Assembly (NCBI GenBank): GCA_039519185.1
Contig: CM076854.1
Span: 18,573,192 to 18,637,191 of the forward strand
DNA from: Astragalus membranaceus
Lineage: Eukaryota > Streptophyta > Magnoliopsida > Fabales > Fabaceae
Reading direction: 5' to 3'
DNA length: 64,000 bases
The notes beneath the pieces were generated by a model, which had not been told where the DNA came from, ran no database searches, and was given only the letters and a program-made list of their open reading frames with translations. Positions within the stretch are counted from its first letter, which is position 1, and each line of letters opens with the position of its first letter. The position numbers and the translations under genes were made by a program. Positions 21,526 to 33,238 of this stretch are shown piece after piece.

Positions 21526-22297
21526 TTCTAATTTCCTTGATGGCTAAGCTTTTCTCATTCAGTAATTTTCTGCACAGCTTAGCGAACTCATTAAAAGCAT
21601 CGCTTTTATTTGCAAGTAGAATGACCCAAGTATACCTAGAATAATCATCTACAATCACGAAGACATACTTGGACCCTCCTAGACTTACAACATCAATCTC
21701 ACCAAATAAATCGAGATGGAGCAATTCAAGCACATTGTTAGTGGAAATAACAGGTTTTGGATTGAAGGAAGATCTATGCAACTTACCCAGCTGACATGCA
21801 TCACATAATTGACCATTTTCATACTTCAGCTTGGGTAGACCTCTAACATGCTCATTCTTACATAACTTAGATAAAAATTCTATACTAGCATGTCCTAGAC
21901 GTCTATGCCACAAATTCACATCATCAAGCAAGGAAGGCATGCATACAATATCGTTACTCACATTGTCAAAATCAACATAATACACGTTATTTTCTCGAAA
22001 GCCAGTAATATAAAGTTTAGAAGTCCTATGAGTAATAACACATTTATCAATAGAAAAATACACATCAAAATTACTATCACATAATTGACTGACACTTAAC
22101 AAGTTAAATTTCACACCATCAACTAGTAAAGCATTTTTAATCTTGATTGTGTTTTCCTTACCCACACAACCTTTACCTATTACTTGAGCAGATTCATTGT
22201 TGGCAAACTTCACAGATCCACTGGCTTTATTGCCCAACTTCAAGAATAGTGAGGCATCACCAGTCATATGCCTAGAGAACCCACTGTCAACCCCCAC
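21479..22297 (-). pseudogene. copia protease end, pre-integrase and integrase core
   Basis: Starts at VDSGFSRHMTGD, the protease DSG box of copia elements, followed by the pre-integrase zinc finger (LWHRRLGH... CDACQLGK) and the first part of the DDE core with LHLDLFGEI, VIVDDYSRYTW and IRSDHGGEYEN. In the intact family these parts are cut from one polyprotein. Upstream, 22298-22477 has stops where the rest of the protease should be. Confidence 0.87.
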
Positions 22298-22477
22298 ACT
22301 CTAAGTAGCTCTAAGGCCTAATATCGGCATGTAACTGAGAAAGATGGGATTCGGTCAACAAACAAAGGAAATTAAAACACACCCTTCTTTCTGTCGACAA
22401 TGATGAAAACCAGAAAGTCAAGCCTTTCATCCACACATTTTTCTTCATGGATGACTGACCAACCTGCAAAAGGAACA

Positions 22478-22930
22478 TTAACAACGAGTACAAGGTACCC
22501 AAATTTTATTGGGTCCTTGGGGGTTAGTCCTCAAGGGGTTTGTTTTCACACTCCACATTGGTTTCTTACAAGCAGGTATAAGGGTACCAAGCTCACAAAA
22601 TCTATGAATAGGGCATCTATGAGAGCCATGATTCCCTTTCTGACAATAAGTGCAAGAAAAAATAGTAGGTGTCTCACTTGAAGTAGCAGCTACAAAAATT
22701 ACTTTCTTTTTCAAATCAGAGGAGGTGGAATTACCTTCATACCCAATACCTCTCCTATCAACATATTCATGTTGGGAGTGAAGTAACTTGGTCAAGGTCT
22801 TTTCACCAACCTCAAACTTTTTGAAGAATTCTTTCAAATTTTCATTTTCAACCTTGACTTTTTCAAAATTTTGTTTAAGCTCAAGAAGCTCAAAGTTGAA
22901 AGGTTTAGTTTTATGTAGTTCATTCTTCAA
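22478..22930 (-). pseudogene. copia gag C-terminal part with second CCHC-like box
   Basis: In the same frame as the main gag, separated by one in-frame TAG at about 22953. It has a charged, coiled-coil-like stretch (about residues 1-60) and CTYCQKGNHGSHRC, a zinc knuckle. A long gag with an additional knuckle is typical of Sireviruses. The frame ends shortly before the protease. Confidence 0.75.
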
Positions 22931-22954
22931 CTTAGCTACCTCATTCTCAAGAGT

Positions 22955-24370
22955 CTAAATTTGAGTGAGCATGCTTTTGTTGCTCTTTGTCAAATCCTTA
23001 GATTTAACCAAAAGAGTTTCATGTTCATTATAAAGAGCTTCAAAAGCCTCACTCAAGTCTTGACTACTACACACATCATCAAATAAGTCATCATGCTCAA
23101 GTGAATCAGAAAGACTATGGTTATCAAGGATTACCTTAGGGGTGTCATTTGCCATAAGACAAACAACATTGGCAATCTTCTCTTCTTCATCTGTTTCACT
23201 ATCAGTGTGAAGATTGTCCCATGTAGCCTCAGGGGTGTCATTTGTCATAAGACAAACAGCATTTGCAACCTCCTCTTCTTCATCTGTTTCACCATCAGTA
23301 TCAGTATTGTCCCATGTAGCCTTCATGGCTTTCTTCTGTGGGTACTTGGATTTTAGCTTTGGACAATTCACTTTGAGATGACCCGGTTTGTTGCATTCAA
23401 AACATTTTGGTTGATCCTCTCTTCTCTCATAACTATCTCCTTTGTTGTACCCGGATTTCTTTGAATAGTCACCCTTCCCAAGCTTGTTGAATCTCATGAA
23501 TTTTTTGAATTTCTTGGCAAACATAGCCATGTCTTCATCATCGGATTCATCAACATACTCAACCTCTTTCCTTGCCATCTTAGGAGTCTTGGCAGCAGCA
23601 AGAGCAAGAGACTTCCTTTCTTTGACCGCTTCTTTTTCTTGAGTCTTCTTAGCGGCCAACACCACCTCAAATGCAAGAAGTGACCCAATCAAGTCTTCTT
23701 GAGGTAAAGTGCCAATATCTTTGGCTTCAGTGATAGCACGAGTCTTGGGAAAGAACTCACTAGTCAAGGATGCAAGAATCTTCCCATTCAAATCCTTCAT
23801 TGAATACTTCTTCCCAAGTGCTCTCAAGTTAATCACTATCAGGTTCAATCTTTGGTGCATAGCTGCAACAGATTCACCTTCCTTCATATTGAAAGCTTCA
23901 TACTTAGAAGTGAGAACTCTAATCTTTGTGTCCTTCACTTGACTCGTACCAACATGTGTCGCTTCCAGACAGTCCCAAATTTCCTTGGCTGTCTGACATC
24001 CTTTCACCCTTCCATACTCTTCTTCACATAGAGATAGGTGAAGAATATTCATTGCTTTGGCATTGAGAGATATTTTTTCTTGATCAGGCTTTCTCAACTC
24101 ACTCAAGTCAATGGCATAAATATCTTCAATAGGTACTTCCTCAGCTGCACCGGTAGCTTGATATTTGGTAGTATCTCCCTCAGCAGCAACCCGAGGTTTA
24201 GTAATCTTGATTCTCATAGGAGTGAGTGGTCCATCAACAATGATCCTTCATAAAGTGACATCTATAGCCTGCACATGACATGTCATTCGACTACTCCAAT
24301 AGTCATAGTTAGTCCCATCGAACAGGGGTGGCCTATTGAAGGACATCCCCTCTTTCATAAATGAACCCAT
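22955..24370 (-). pseudogene. copia gag
   Basis: The likely start is the minus-strand ATG at 24368-24370 (MGSFMKEGMSFNRPPLFDGT). An in-frame TGA at 24248-24250 breaks it after about 40 codons; the frame then runs open for over 420 codons. It shows the UBN2/DUF4219-type gag core (KEIWDCLEATHVGT), a zinc knuckle CFECNKPGHLKVNC, and acidic repeats after it: two near-identical 36-residue units around ATWDN and CLMTNDTPEA / CLMANDTPKV. Gag forms the particle that packages the RNA. Confidence 0.87.
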
Positions 24371-24414
24371 AATCACAAAAATTGCGAGATGTTAAGCTCT
24401 ATATGCAATTTCTA

Positions 24415-24426
24415 GCTTTGATACCA
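24415..24426 (-). other. primer binding site of copia element
   Basis: The minus strand reads TGGTATCAAAGC two bases after the LTR end, one base different from the perfect iMet complement TGGTATCAGAGC. Confidence 0.85.
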
Positions 24427-24428
24427 AT

Positions 24429-26032
24429 TGTTGGACTATATGATAACATTAGAGGGGGGTGAATAAGGTTATATGCTAAAAATGAAATCTTTTAAAAAAA
24501 CATAAATATAATCGATTTCTTGCTTCCAAAAGCAAGTCAACAATCGATTGCTTGTTTCCAAAGAGAAATGCACAATCGATTCTTTGCTTCCAAAATCAAG
24601 TGCACAATCGATTGTGTGCTTTATAAATAATAGGCTAGAAATCGATTTTCCCCAATTGAAGATGCTAGTTTAAATCGAATGCGGAAAAACGGATTTAAAC
24701 TATATGCAACAACTATGCAAGCTATAACAATAGGCCGAAGAAATTATAATGATAATGATATCTAAGCACAATAATATCAAATGCAATAACAATTAACAAT
24801 TATAAGGGAAATTCAATGTAAAGATAAGGGAAAGAAGTACATCGTGATTTTTACGAGGTTCGTGATAAAAAGTCTTACGTCATCGGCCTCCGGCTTTGCA
24901 ACCTCCGGACTTGATAATAACCACTATAAGAGAAGAACTTATTCAACGTCTTACAAGCAAGCAAAGCCCCTATAGCTATCACACTGATCTCAAATTTCTC
25001 AAATTGAGAACCCAACCTCCCCGCTAAGGATTTCACTACAATTCAATCTCCTTGATTGAATTACCCAAGACAACTCTCAGGATTTCACAACAATCAGATA
25101 TAGATGTTTACAATTGAGAACAAGGATCCAATCACTCAAGCATATGACAATGATGTAGTTGAGAGAGATGAGATATTTGGGTTAGCGTGATTCCCAACCT
25201 ACCAAGTGATGAAGAATGTGAAGAATAAAAGTGCAGTAAGGTTTTACGATTTTTTGCTGTGAATATTTTGGGTTGTCTACTCTCTCTTTTCATCATGAGA
25301 AACCCTAAGCCTATTTATAGAGTTTATAAAAAAATGACCGTTGAGACAATTTCTAACAAGTGAGAAATCGATTGTTTGCTTAAAATCACTTAGTATGACA
25401 ATGAATCCTTTGCTTTAAAATGAGAACAACTTCGTAAGAGAATGATCGATTGTTTGCTTCTAAAACTAAGATTGAAAATCGATTCTTTACTTAAATAAAA
25501 CAGGATGAAAATTGATTATAGACTTTAAACTCTTAAGGCTATGAATCGATTGTTTGCTTCCTAGAAAAACACGACCTTTAAGAAATTAGGTGGAAAATCG
25601 ATTTTGTGCTTTAAATACATAAGAGCGAAATCAATTGTTTTCTTCCAAAAACATTTTCTTTTAAAAACATAAGTGCATAATCGATTTTATGCTTGATAAC
25701 ATTTGTGCCTAACCTATTTAACATGCTTTTATATAAAAGATTTTTCCAAGCCTAGCTCAATTCTATTTTAACAGAACAGTTCTATTTTAAAAGATCATCT
25801 CTCAACTACAAAAGTCATAAAGCTGAAGTGACGGGATCTTACACGCGTCTTAAGGAAAGCAAAATAACACATAAGTCTTGAACGCTTGAGTAACTTCTCC
25901 TCCGAGCTACTACACTTTAAGATATCATGTGCTTTGGTTCATGCCATGTGCTTTGGTTCAATTATAACCATTAGTAAACAGATTGTAATTTGTTATCATA
26001 CAAAACAAAGAGTGTTTGACCTTGGTTCAACA
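24429..26032 (-). repeat. copia 5' LTR, complete (1604 bp)
   Basis: Runs from TGTTGGACTA to GGTTCAACA, with inverted TGTTG/CAACA ends. It lacks the SINE-like insert of the other LTR. It contains a TATTTATAG box at about 25313 and many ATCGATT/TTGCTT motifs clustered near both ends. Confidence 0.92.
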
Positions 26033-26334
26033 TTTATCATATCCTAGTTCCCTACCATTGATGGCCTCCTTTTGTAGAGAATTACCTATTTAGCGCATAT
26101 TCCTTATCCCCTTTGCCATGTTCCACCGAGGCTACCATCACAGGATGCGTGGTTACACTCAATAGAAATAATAAGAGAGATCGAGGGGGATAAGATAAAT
26201 TACATCCTCAATAGGCGATATGCCCTTCCTTTTAATCCATTTATAAGGGCCTCGACCTATGCTTACTCGGCACATATTGTGCCTCCACTGGGTCCTTCCT
26301 CGGACAACAACTTAGCAAATTTTGGATGTTAACA
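26033..26334 (-). repeat. end of a Tat-like LTR (fragment)
   Basis: Ends TGTTAACA directly before ACTGCCCCATTTTTG, which on the minus strand is a polypurine tract. It therefore looks like the remaining edge of a 3' LTR of a minus-strand element whose interior continues to the right. The rest was removed or lies beyond the copia insertion. No second copy exists in the window to confirm its limits. Confidence 0.5.
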
Positions 26335-26349
26335 ACTGCCCCATTTTTG
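26335..26349 (-). other. probable polypurine tract of truncated Tat element
   Basis: The minus strand reads CAAAAATGGGGCAGT before TGTTAACA. The layout is the same as at 36180-36197 beside the other Tat LTR. Confidence 0.5.
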
Positions 26350-26530
26350 CTTTGTTATCTAGCTAAGAGAACGGGTAGCTTGGGCAACGCAAAAATGAAC
26401 TGAAGGGTTAGTGTCATAATGACCACTAACTAGCCGTTAAAATATTGATTAGGCGTAAAACGGCTAGTTTAGCGCCAACTGATGTAATGAGGCGACGTTT
26501 CGCTCGCGTTTAATCATTGCACCCATTATC

Positions 26531-26539
26531 TATAAATAG
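26531..26539 (+). promoter_or_regulatory. TATA box upstream of PMD pseudogene
   Basis: TATAAATAG lies about 170 bases before the ATG at 26703 and reads towards the PMD frame, as the TATA box at 36461 does for the other PMD gene. Confidence 0.45.
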
Positions 26540-26702
26540 TCTCTCCATCAATACCTCGAGCCCATCGTTACGCTTCACTCACTTAGCTTAAACTCTGCCA
26601 AAATCTCTTCATCCTCTTCAAGCTCCAAACCTTGCTCACCAACACGTCTTCATACCAAGAAAACCAAGAGTCTTGCCTTAGCCCTAACATTACTTCTTCC
26701 TC

Positions 26703-27436
26703 ATGGCAAGGTGCCTAGCCTTCCCGTAATTTGGTACCTTTCAATATATGCCCTTTCACCCTCAACGCCGACGGCGCCTCTCACACCTTTGAAAAACACT
26801 TTTACCCCGAGCAAACTCTAGATAGCGTACAAGTTACAGGTAACTTGTATACCATGGAGGACAAGTTACACGAGCTCACAGATTGGTTAAAATCGTCTCC
26901 AAGCTACAAAGAATGGGCCGAAAGAATAATCAAGGAAAAGGGTGATACTTGGAAGACCTGAGGTATCTACGACATGATCATGCTATCTACCATAGAGATC
27001 TTCTAAAACTTTGATGTCCTCTTCCCCCTTATGGGGTTCTGGTCCAAACTTACTCTATGGGGGATGCTAACCACAAACTTACTGGATGTGGCATCCATCC
27101 TGGGCCTTCTAGCAGGTCGTAAAGAGGTCCATGCCGAACTCGATTTTCTCGTCGAGGGTCTAGTTTGTGAGCATGACACCACCTTCCAAAACCTTCTGAG
27201 TTGGAATGCAAAAACATCGGGAGATGTTACAGATGCCGAGCACAACGCTTTCCTTCTTAGTTATCAAGGAACTGCAGGTCTTTATCCATATGCTCATCTC
27301 CAACAAGGGCTACTTCTGGTGGTCTTTCTTCCCGGTCGTTCTCTACAATGGCATGCATAGCTTCCTGAATCATGTTCGTGAACATGGGCATTATGCAAAA
27401 GCCAAGGGGCCTGTCTAGTTCCTCCAACTATGGGCA
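26703..27436 (+). pseudogene. plant mobile domain (PMD) protein remnant
   Basis: Three frames can be read in succession. The first has KHFYPEQTLDSVQVTGNLYT and LTDWLKSSPSYKEWAERIIKEKG; the second has GMLTTNLLDVASILGLLAG and DVTDAEHNAFLL; the third ends near GPV-stop-FLQLWA. These are the landmarks of the plant mobile domain (aminotransferase-like) family found in the MAIN/MAIL proteins and in Tat/Ogre passenger genes. Frameshifts and stops show it is dead. It is cut at 27436 by the LTR of the next element. It runs antisense to the Tat polypurine tract at 26335, so it was probably an antisense passenger gene. Confidence 0.72.
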
Positions 27437-28268
27437 TGTTAAGTAAGGGCCGAGGAGTGGAATTAGAGTGCTGAGACGGGGTACCTGACAAAGACTCAAG
27501 AAATAAATGCCAGAGAGAGGAATCAAAAGAAGCTCTCGAGGGTACAGCACAAGAGAACTCCCCGAGGAAGGGGTCAGTCCGAGGAACAATGAGCGAAACT
27601 GAGGGAGAGCAAAGCCTCAGCCTAATAGAGTACCAAAACCAGAATGGGCTCGGGTGCCTGAGTTACTGCCCGAGGGCGCAGGCTAGCTGAGTAAGACAAG
27701 TGGCTGAGGTAAGGCGGTTCTGCTTGGAATGCAAGCAAGAGAAAAGCACGAAGATAGAACTTCGGAGTAGTTGAAAGATCAAGCGAGAGAAGCGAAGTCT
27801 TGAAAGAGTGGAGTGAGGGAGTTCACCCCACTAACCGTGCTTGTGAGATCGTGGGTGGTTACTTCGCCTCCTTAGGGCTTAGGAACAATGATAGTCGTTG
27901 ATCTTAGATTGATCCAGCGGTAGGCAAATGTTGGCTGTGTTAATGCCCGACGAGGGCCTACGTATATAAATAGAAGAGTAATTGTACAGAAAGACACACA
28001 TCAATCAAATCAAACTCTACGTTTATTTTTATCTACCTTCTTTATCGCATTTATCTTTACTTTTATGCATTAGCCAGCAGTATAATCCAATCCTCGCAAT
28101 CCCCTTTCACCCAACCTGACACTTTTTGTAGTGGTCAGGATACCCACAGTCAACGAGCAGAGTTCCCTCCTTGGCGCAATTGCTTGATGAACAGAAGAAT
28201 CAAAACACTTGTTCAAACCCCTGGCCGAATCCACGACTAGGATCTAAGAGTTTGACATAGGGAAAACA
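27437..28268 (+). repeat. 5' LTR of Tat element (about 832 bp)
   Basis: The end GGAAAACA precedes the primer site by three bases. The start, TGTTAAGTAAGG, is placed where the PMD similarity stops. A TATA box (GTATATAAA) lies at 27962-27970. Only one copy exists in the window, so the left limit is inferred. Confidence 0.6.
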
Positions 28269-28271
28269 TAT

Positions 28272-28289
28272 TGGCACGCCCGGTGGGAC
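28272..28289 (+). other. primer binding site of Tat element
   Basis: TGGCACGCCCGGTGGGAC follows the LTR closely, the usual form of the primer site in many plant Tat elements. I cannot name the tRNA with certainty. Confidence 0.7.
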
Positions 28290-28347
28290 TAGAACGGGTG
28301 AACAGACCATTGCGTTTGATTCGCCTGGACTGGATTATCATTGGCGT

Positions 28348-30138
28348 ATGCACTTACGCTTTGGTGAAAACTTAAGCATAGATTCGCGTTCTACTTCAAA
28401 TAAGGTAACTGCTGCTAAAGCCAAAATCATGGAGTCAGTAGGTGCCTCAGGGAATACTACTGCAACGATTACTACTGAATCGAATGAACCACCTCATCAA
28501 GAGGAGGAGCCTGTTGTGATGACTACATCATTCATTCGGCAACAAATAGACATGGGGATACATGATATAATGTACCAAGTGTCCCAACAATTGGCTGACA
28601 TAGTTAAACCTATCGTGCACAATGAAGTGCAACAGGCCAAGGAATTGGATCACAGGCACGCAACTAATCCCATTTTCCCTGGCCAACCACAGGGAGGACA
28701 TCCTACTTCTCTGGGTGGAACGCATCAGTCCCTGCCATACACCAACCCTGTTGGACCTCAGCAGGCATCCTCCTATACATCTATGGAAAGCATGCATCAG
28801 TATTCACCGAGTGGGAGTTTGACTATGCCTCAGCAGGCGTTCTCTCATCAGGTATGCCCTACTCCTGCGATTCCTCAGCCTGATACTTTCGCCACTGCCA
28901 ACACTGGGGGCAGTTTATGGTGAATGTCACTAACACAGCTTCTCTTCAGCAGGGACGGGTGCAACTGGCCCGAAAGACGCCCGAGGCAGTAGGCTTGGTG
29001 GGTCTGCCGCAAGGACCATCCTACGGATGTTCTCCCATGGCTAACTACACGGCCTACACAGGGGGGCAAGCCATCGCCCCAGAATCAGGGAATGGCAGGA
29101 TCAGTGGGTATTTCCTGAGTCAGCAGCCATGGGCCCAGGGCCCACCTGGCTCGACAAGCCTACTTCCAAGTCAGTCGTACTCCGTACTCCTAGACCCTAA
29201 TTTAATAGCTGACACCATCAAGAAGTTCTTCGGCGTGCAGCTGAAACAGCTTGACAGGCCAGTGTACAGGAAGCCTTACCCCCGAGTGGGTGGATCGATT
29301 GGTGCCTCTTCCCAGAGGATTTAAAACCCCTGACTTCGCCACATTCTCCGGGGATGATGGTAAGTCTACTATGGAGCACATCGGCCGATTTACGACCCAA
29401 TGTGGGGAAGGAAACTAGAATGAATTCCATAAGTTGCAGTTGTTCCCTTTGTCTCTGACATGGACTGCCTTCTCTTGGTATTCGTCTCTCCCACCTGATT
29501 CTAAACAGACCTAGGCAGTCATGGAAAGGTGCTTCCATGACAGATTCTATTGGCCACAGCCTGAAGTTACCGCAGCCGATTTCATGAATTTACGACAGAA
29601 AGTGGATGAGGCAGTGACTGACTTCATTGAAAGATTCAGAAAGACGGCCGGAAAGTGCTCAGTACCCTTTCCAGAATCCGAACTTACTTCCATGGCCATC
29701 TCTGGAATGCACCCTCAATTGAAGGAAAAGCTTGTGGGACAAGCTTGTAGTGACCTCAGTGGCTTGGCTTCCAAGGCAGTACAAATTGAACAGTTTATAC
29801 AAGAAAGAGAAAGGAAGAGGGCTACTAGAGGTCGAGGGCCTCAGCTAATATCAGTAGGTGACGCAGCCCAGGACTCGGACTATGATGATTCAGCCGATTA
29901 CACGCAAGCCATTTTGGTGGCTGAGATAGTCAAAGGTAAAGCATACCTCTGTCCTGTTCTTAAACCTGCCAAGGGAAAAGAGAAGGACGAGGCAGAGAAC
30001 AAGGTTGAATACTCCTTTGACATTTCTAAGACTGATCAAATATTTGATTATCTCCTCAAGGATAAACAGATTAAGCTTCTCGACGGCTATAAGATTCCAC
30101 CTCCTAAAGAGATTAAAGGGAAGAAGTACTGCAAGTGA
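28348..30138 (+). pseudogene. Tat gag, broken
   Basis: Reads through at least three frames (28348-28923, 28917-29324, then 29521-30138). The N-terminal part is P/Q/S/G-rich. The core has RGFKTPDFATFSGDDGKST, then after stops near 29416 and 29512 FHDRFYWPQPEVTAADF, VDEAVTDFIERFRK and GMHPQLKEKLVGQA. This is the plant retrotransposon gag domain, which builds the particle. Several stops and frameshifts make it non-functional. Confidence 0.78.
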
Positions 30139-31521
30139 CACAATTCGTTCAACCATCCCACCTCTAATTGCATTATCTTCCGCAGAGTCATTCAAGAGGC
30201 TATAAAGAAAGGGAGGATCAAGATGGCCGATAAGGGAACACAGGAAATGAGCATCAATACTGTACCTTTCCCCAGCATGAACATCAACATGGTCTCCTTC
30301 TCAGGAAGTGGCCGAGGGAAAGGAAAGAAGAAGTATGTACGGGTCCCCAAGCAGGAGACTCCCCCAAAAAAGAAGGTGTCGGTCTTCGACCGATTGGGGT
30401 CACCCCCCAAAGGATCTACGGTGGCCGACCGCATGACGCTATTACAGGAGAAACTACAGGTGGGAGGGCCGAGCAGACCCCAAGGGACCCAAAAGAAACT
30501 CCCAAAGTCAGGGAGGCTTGTTCAGGACCTCAGAGAATTACATCTATCCAAGCTTAACCCGGGGAATACTTCTGGGAAGAGTGCACGTCGAACTAGGGAT
30601 ACGGTAGAAAGATTCTGACGTACCTCACCTAGGGGGGCATGGTAGGCCTGCCAATGATCCAGCTGAGCAAGGAACCATGCCAAAACCAGGCGAAGAATCT
30701 CTTCCCAAAGAGAAAAGAAGGGTGGCAAGGTCACCGAGGCCAAGGGCTCAACATCAATAGACATCACTGTACTAAACGACCGTGAGTTAATGGCTGTCAG
30801 AACTGTGAAGCCACCATCAGAAGTGCCACAAGATCAGTGGATGATGCAGGCAAGTGTGGAAGAACCAGCCCCTTTAGTTGCCTCCAAATCTCGCTCATAG
30901 AAGAGGAGGCAGCAAAGGGCAAGGGCGTACAACAGAATGAAGCAAACGCTTCAGATGCTCACCTCGGCCAGAGAAGGGAACGCCCAAACCATTCCCGCAG
31001 CCACCATGGCTACGGCTTTGGAATATGCCTTCCCCAAACCTATTGAGGAAACAATCTCAAAACCGCCAACTCACGACGTAGTTGACCCTGGTGCACCTAT
31101 GGGAACCGGGGAAGAAACAAGTGCCATGATAGGGATGGTGGAAGCTTCCCATAGCCCACTGACTGAGGTAGTAAAGGAGTGTTTATATGGACCCAATAGC
31201 CCCAGACCACCTTAGCCAGTCGATGCACCCTAAGTCGCTATGATAGAAGAAGAATTGGCGGAGGATGACCTCCTGGGGGATGACGAAAAGAATGCCTTCG
31301 GCCCTTTGAACTTTGATGGAGACTCATTAACAGGATCACTCCTGGATGACATCATGGATAAGACCGATGGTGAGTATTATGCTGACATAGAAATGGTAGG
31401 CCTTCTTCCACCAGAGTTCTAGGGTAATAAAGATCAACCAAGGGTTCTTGAGGGAGATGTCTTCGTCGAGGAAGTTGAATGGGTTGCCTTTACCGAGCCT
31501 GAGGGGGCGACGACGGAAGAA
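30139..31521 (+). pseudogene. degenerate gag end and linker to protease
   Basis: Short frames in changing phase (30223-30618, 30837-31046, 30937-31215, 31240-31422) rich in K, P, E and S. A DRLGSPPKGSTVADR-like stretch near 30390 is similar to linkers seen before the protease in Tat elements. No single open frame. Probably the eroded middle of the gag-pol frame. Confidence 0.5.
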
Positions 31522-31890
31522 ATGCTGTTTGAGAAACCCACGACAGACATGATTAGACACCTGAAACCATTATACATCATGGCCCACCTGAACAAAAAGC
31601 TGTTTAACTGTGTCTTCGTAGATGGTGGTGCTGTATTGAATATTATGTCACTAGCTACTATGAAAAAGTTGGGGAAGAACGCCGAGGACCTCATTCCAAC
31701 CACCATGACCATGACTAATTTCATGGGACACCCATCTCATGCCTTGGGAGTATTGGTTGCCGATGTGACAGGCGGGAGCAAGGTGACTCGCTCGGCTTTA
31801 TTCGTCATAGAAGGAAAACCTTCATATGCTGTGATTCTGGGGAGAGATTGGATCCACACCAGCGAATGTGTCCCTTCTACCCTCCATTAG
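31522..31890 (+). pseudogene. Tat protease segment
   Basis: 122 codons with HLNKKLFNCVFVDGGAVLNIM and VILGRDWIHTSECVPSTLH, the two ends of a retroviral-type aspartic protease. The DGGA box instead of DSGA is usual for this lineage. In the living element it cuts Gag-Pol into its parts. The frame closes after WIHTSECVPSTLH; RT follows in another frame. Confidence 0.78.
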
Positions 31891-32177
31891 AAACTAATGA
31901 TATGAATTCAAGATGTTGTCTGACCCACGGCCTAGCAATAAGGATAATGATTAATCCCCCGCCAGAGGTACAGAGCCTGCTAGATCGGTTGCACCTATTC
32001 CAAATTGAATCCAGCATAGAAGAGGCCATGTTTGGTGCAATGGACGGAGAGCACGACTTTGAGGAATACCCTCACCAAGAGGGTTTGGATAACTCTTTCA
32101 ACGGGAAGTTGGCCGAAGCTCCTCATTTGGAGCCCATTCAAAGGAAGATGCCCACTTTTGAAGCATAAGACCCTCTG

Positions 32178-33222
32178 TTGGAGGTAAACCTGGGAAGCAA
32201 AAGAGAGCCAAGGGTGACCATGATCAGTGGCAAACTGCGGCCTCAACAACGAGATCAAATGGTAGCTCTGATAAAGGACTATCGTGACTGCTTTGCGTGG
32301 GATTACCATGAAATGCCAGGCCTCGACAGAGCCTTGGTAGAGCATAGGTTTCCCATCACGGAAGGTTGCAAGCCCAACAAACAGCCACTGAGGAGGTTCA
32401 ATCCGCAGCTAATGCCACAGATCAAAGCAGAGGTGGAAAGATTGCTCAAGGCCGGATTCAGTAGAACTGCCAGGTACGTAGAATGGTTGTCTAATATAGT
32501 TCCTGTCATCAAGAAGAATGGCCAGGTCAGAGTTTGTATTGATTATAGAGATCTGAACTTGGCCACTCCTAAAGATGAATTAATATGGTATGCCTGTGGC
32601 CGACATGCTGGTCGATGCCGTGGCTAACAATGCCATTTTGACCTTTATGGACGGCTATTCTGGATATAACCAGATATATGTGGCCGAGGCTGACACCCAT
32701 AAGACTTCATTTAGGTGCCCTGGCGCTTTAGGTATCTATGAGTGGCTGGTCATGCCTTTTGGCCTCAAAAATGCAGGGGCCATGTACCAAAAGGCCTTGA
32801 ATGCCATCTTCCATGACCTCATCGGTAAAAGCATGGAGGTGTACATTGACGGTGTGGTTGTCAACTCCAAGAGTTTCGAAGCCCACCTTGTGGAACTTGA
32901 ACAAGCTCTTAGACGAATGAGACTCTCCAATCTCAAGATGAATCCTGTTAAGTGTGCTTTTGGCGTATCTGCAGGTAATTTTCTAGGCTTCTTGGTACAC
33001 AACCAAGGCATTAAAGTGGACAAGAACAAGGCTCGAGCTATCCTTGAGGCGAGACCCCCCAGAAACAAGAAAGAGCTGCAGAGTCTACTAGGCAAGATGA
33101 ACTTCCTAAGAAGATTTATCTCCAACTCGGCCAGAAATATGAAAGCTTTCTCGCCCCTGTTGAGGATAAAGAACACTGAGGAAATGATATATATGGGGAG
33201 CCAAGCAACAAGAAGCCTTTGA
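32178..33222 (+). pseudogene. Tat reverse transcriptase with damaged active site
   Basis: Frame one (32178-32627) has YRDCFAWDYHEMPGLDRAL, KQPLRRFNPQLMPQIKAEVE and VRVCIDYRDLNLATPKDE. Frame two (32590-33222) has FMDGYSGYNQI, MPFGLKNAGAMYQKALN and the catalytic box. The box reads YIDG (32842-32853) where active enzymes have Y-x-D-D, so the second metal-binding aspartate is glycine. A frameshift at about 32590-32625 also breaks it. The enzyme would be inactive even without the frameshift. Confidence 0.87.
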
Positions 33223-33238
33223 CCAGATCACGGCTGCC

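Larger units (their letters stand above)
17389..26032 (-). mobile_element. Ty1/copia retrotransposon, SIRE-like, decayed
   Basis: Minus-strand element: 5' LTR at 24429-26032, iMet-type primer site, gag with zinc knuckles, protease, integrase, RT and RNase H in copia order, polypurine tract, and 3' LTR at 17389-19066. Stops and frameshifts break gag, integrase and RT. The left LTR lacks its first about 55-60 bp and has gained a SINE-like insert. No target duplication can be matched, since the left end is lost. SIRE-like is judged from the RT sequence, the long gag with a second CCHC-like box and the multiple G-rich polypurine tracts; I see no envelope-like frame. Confidence 0.9.

Noticed and set aside
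26500..26730. An intact host gene starting near 26703
   Set aside because: The frame shifts and stops within 90 codons although PMD similarity continues; it is a pseudogene.
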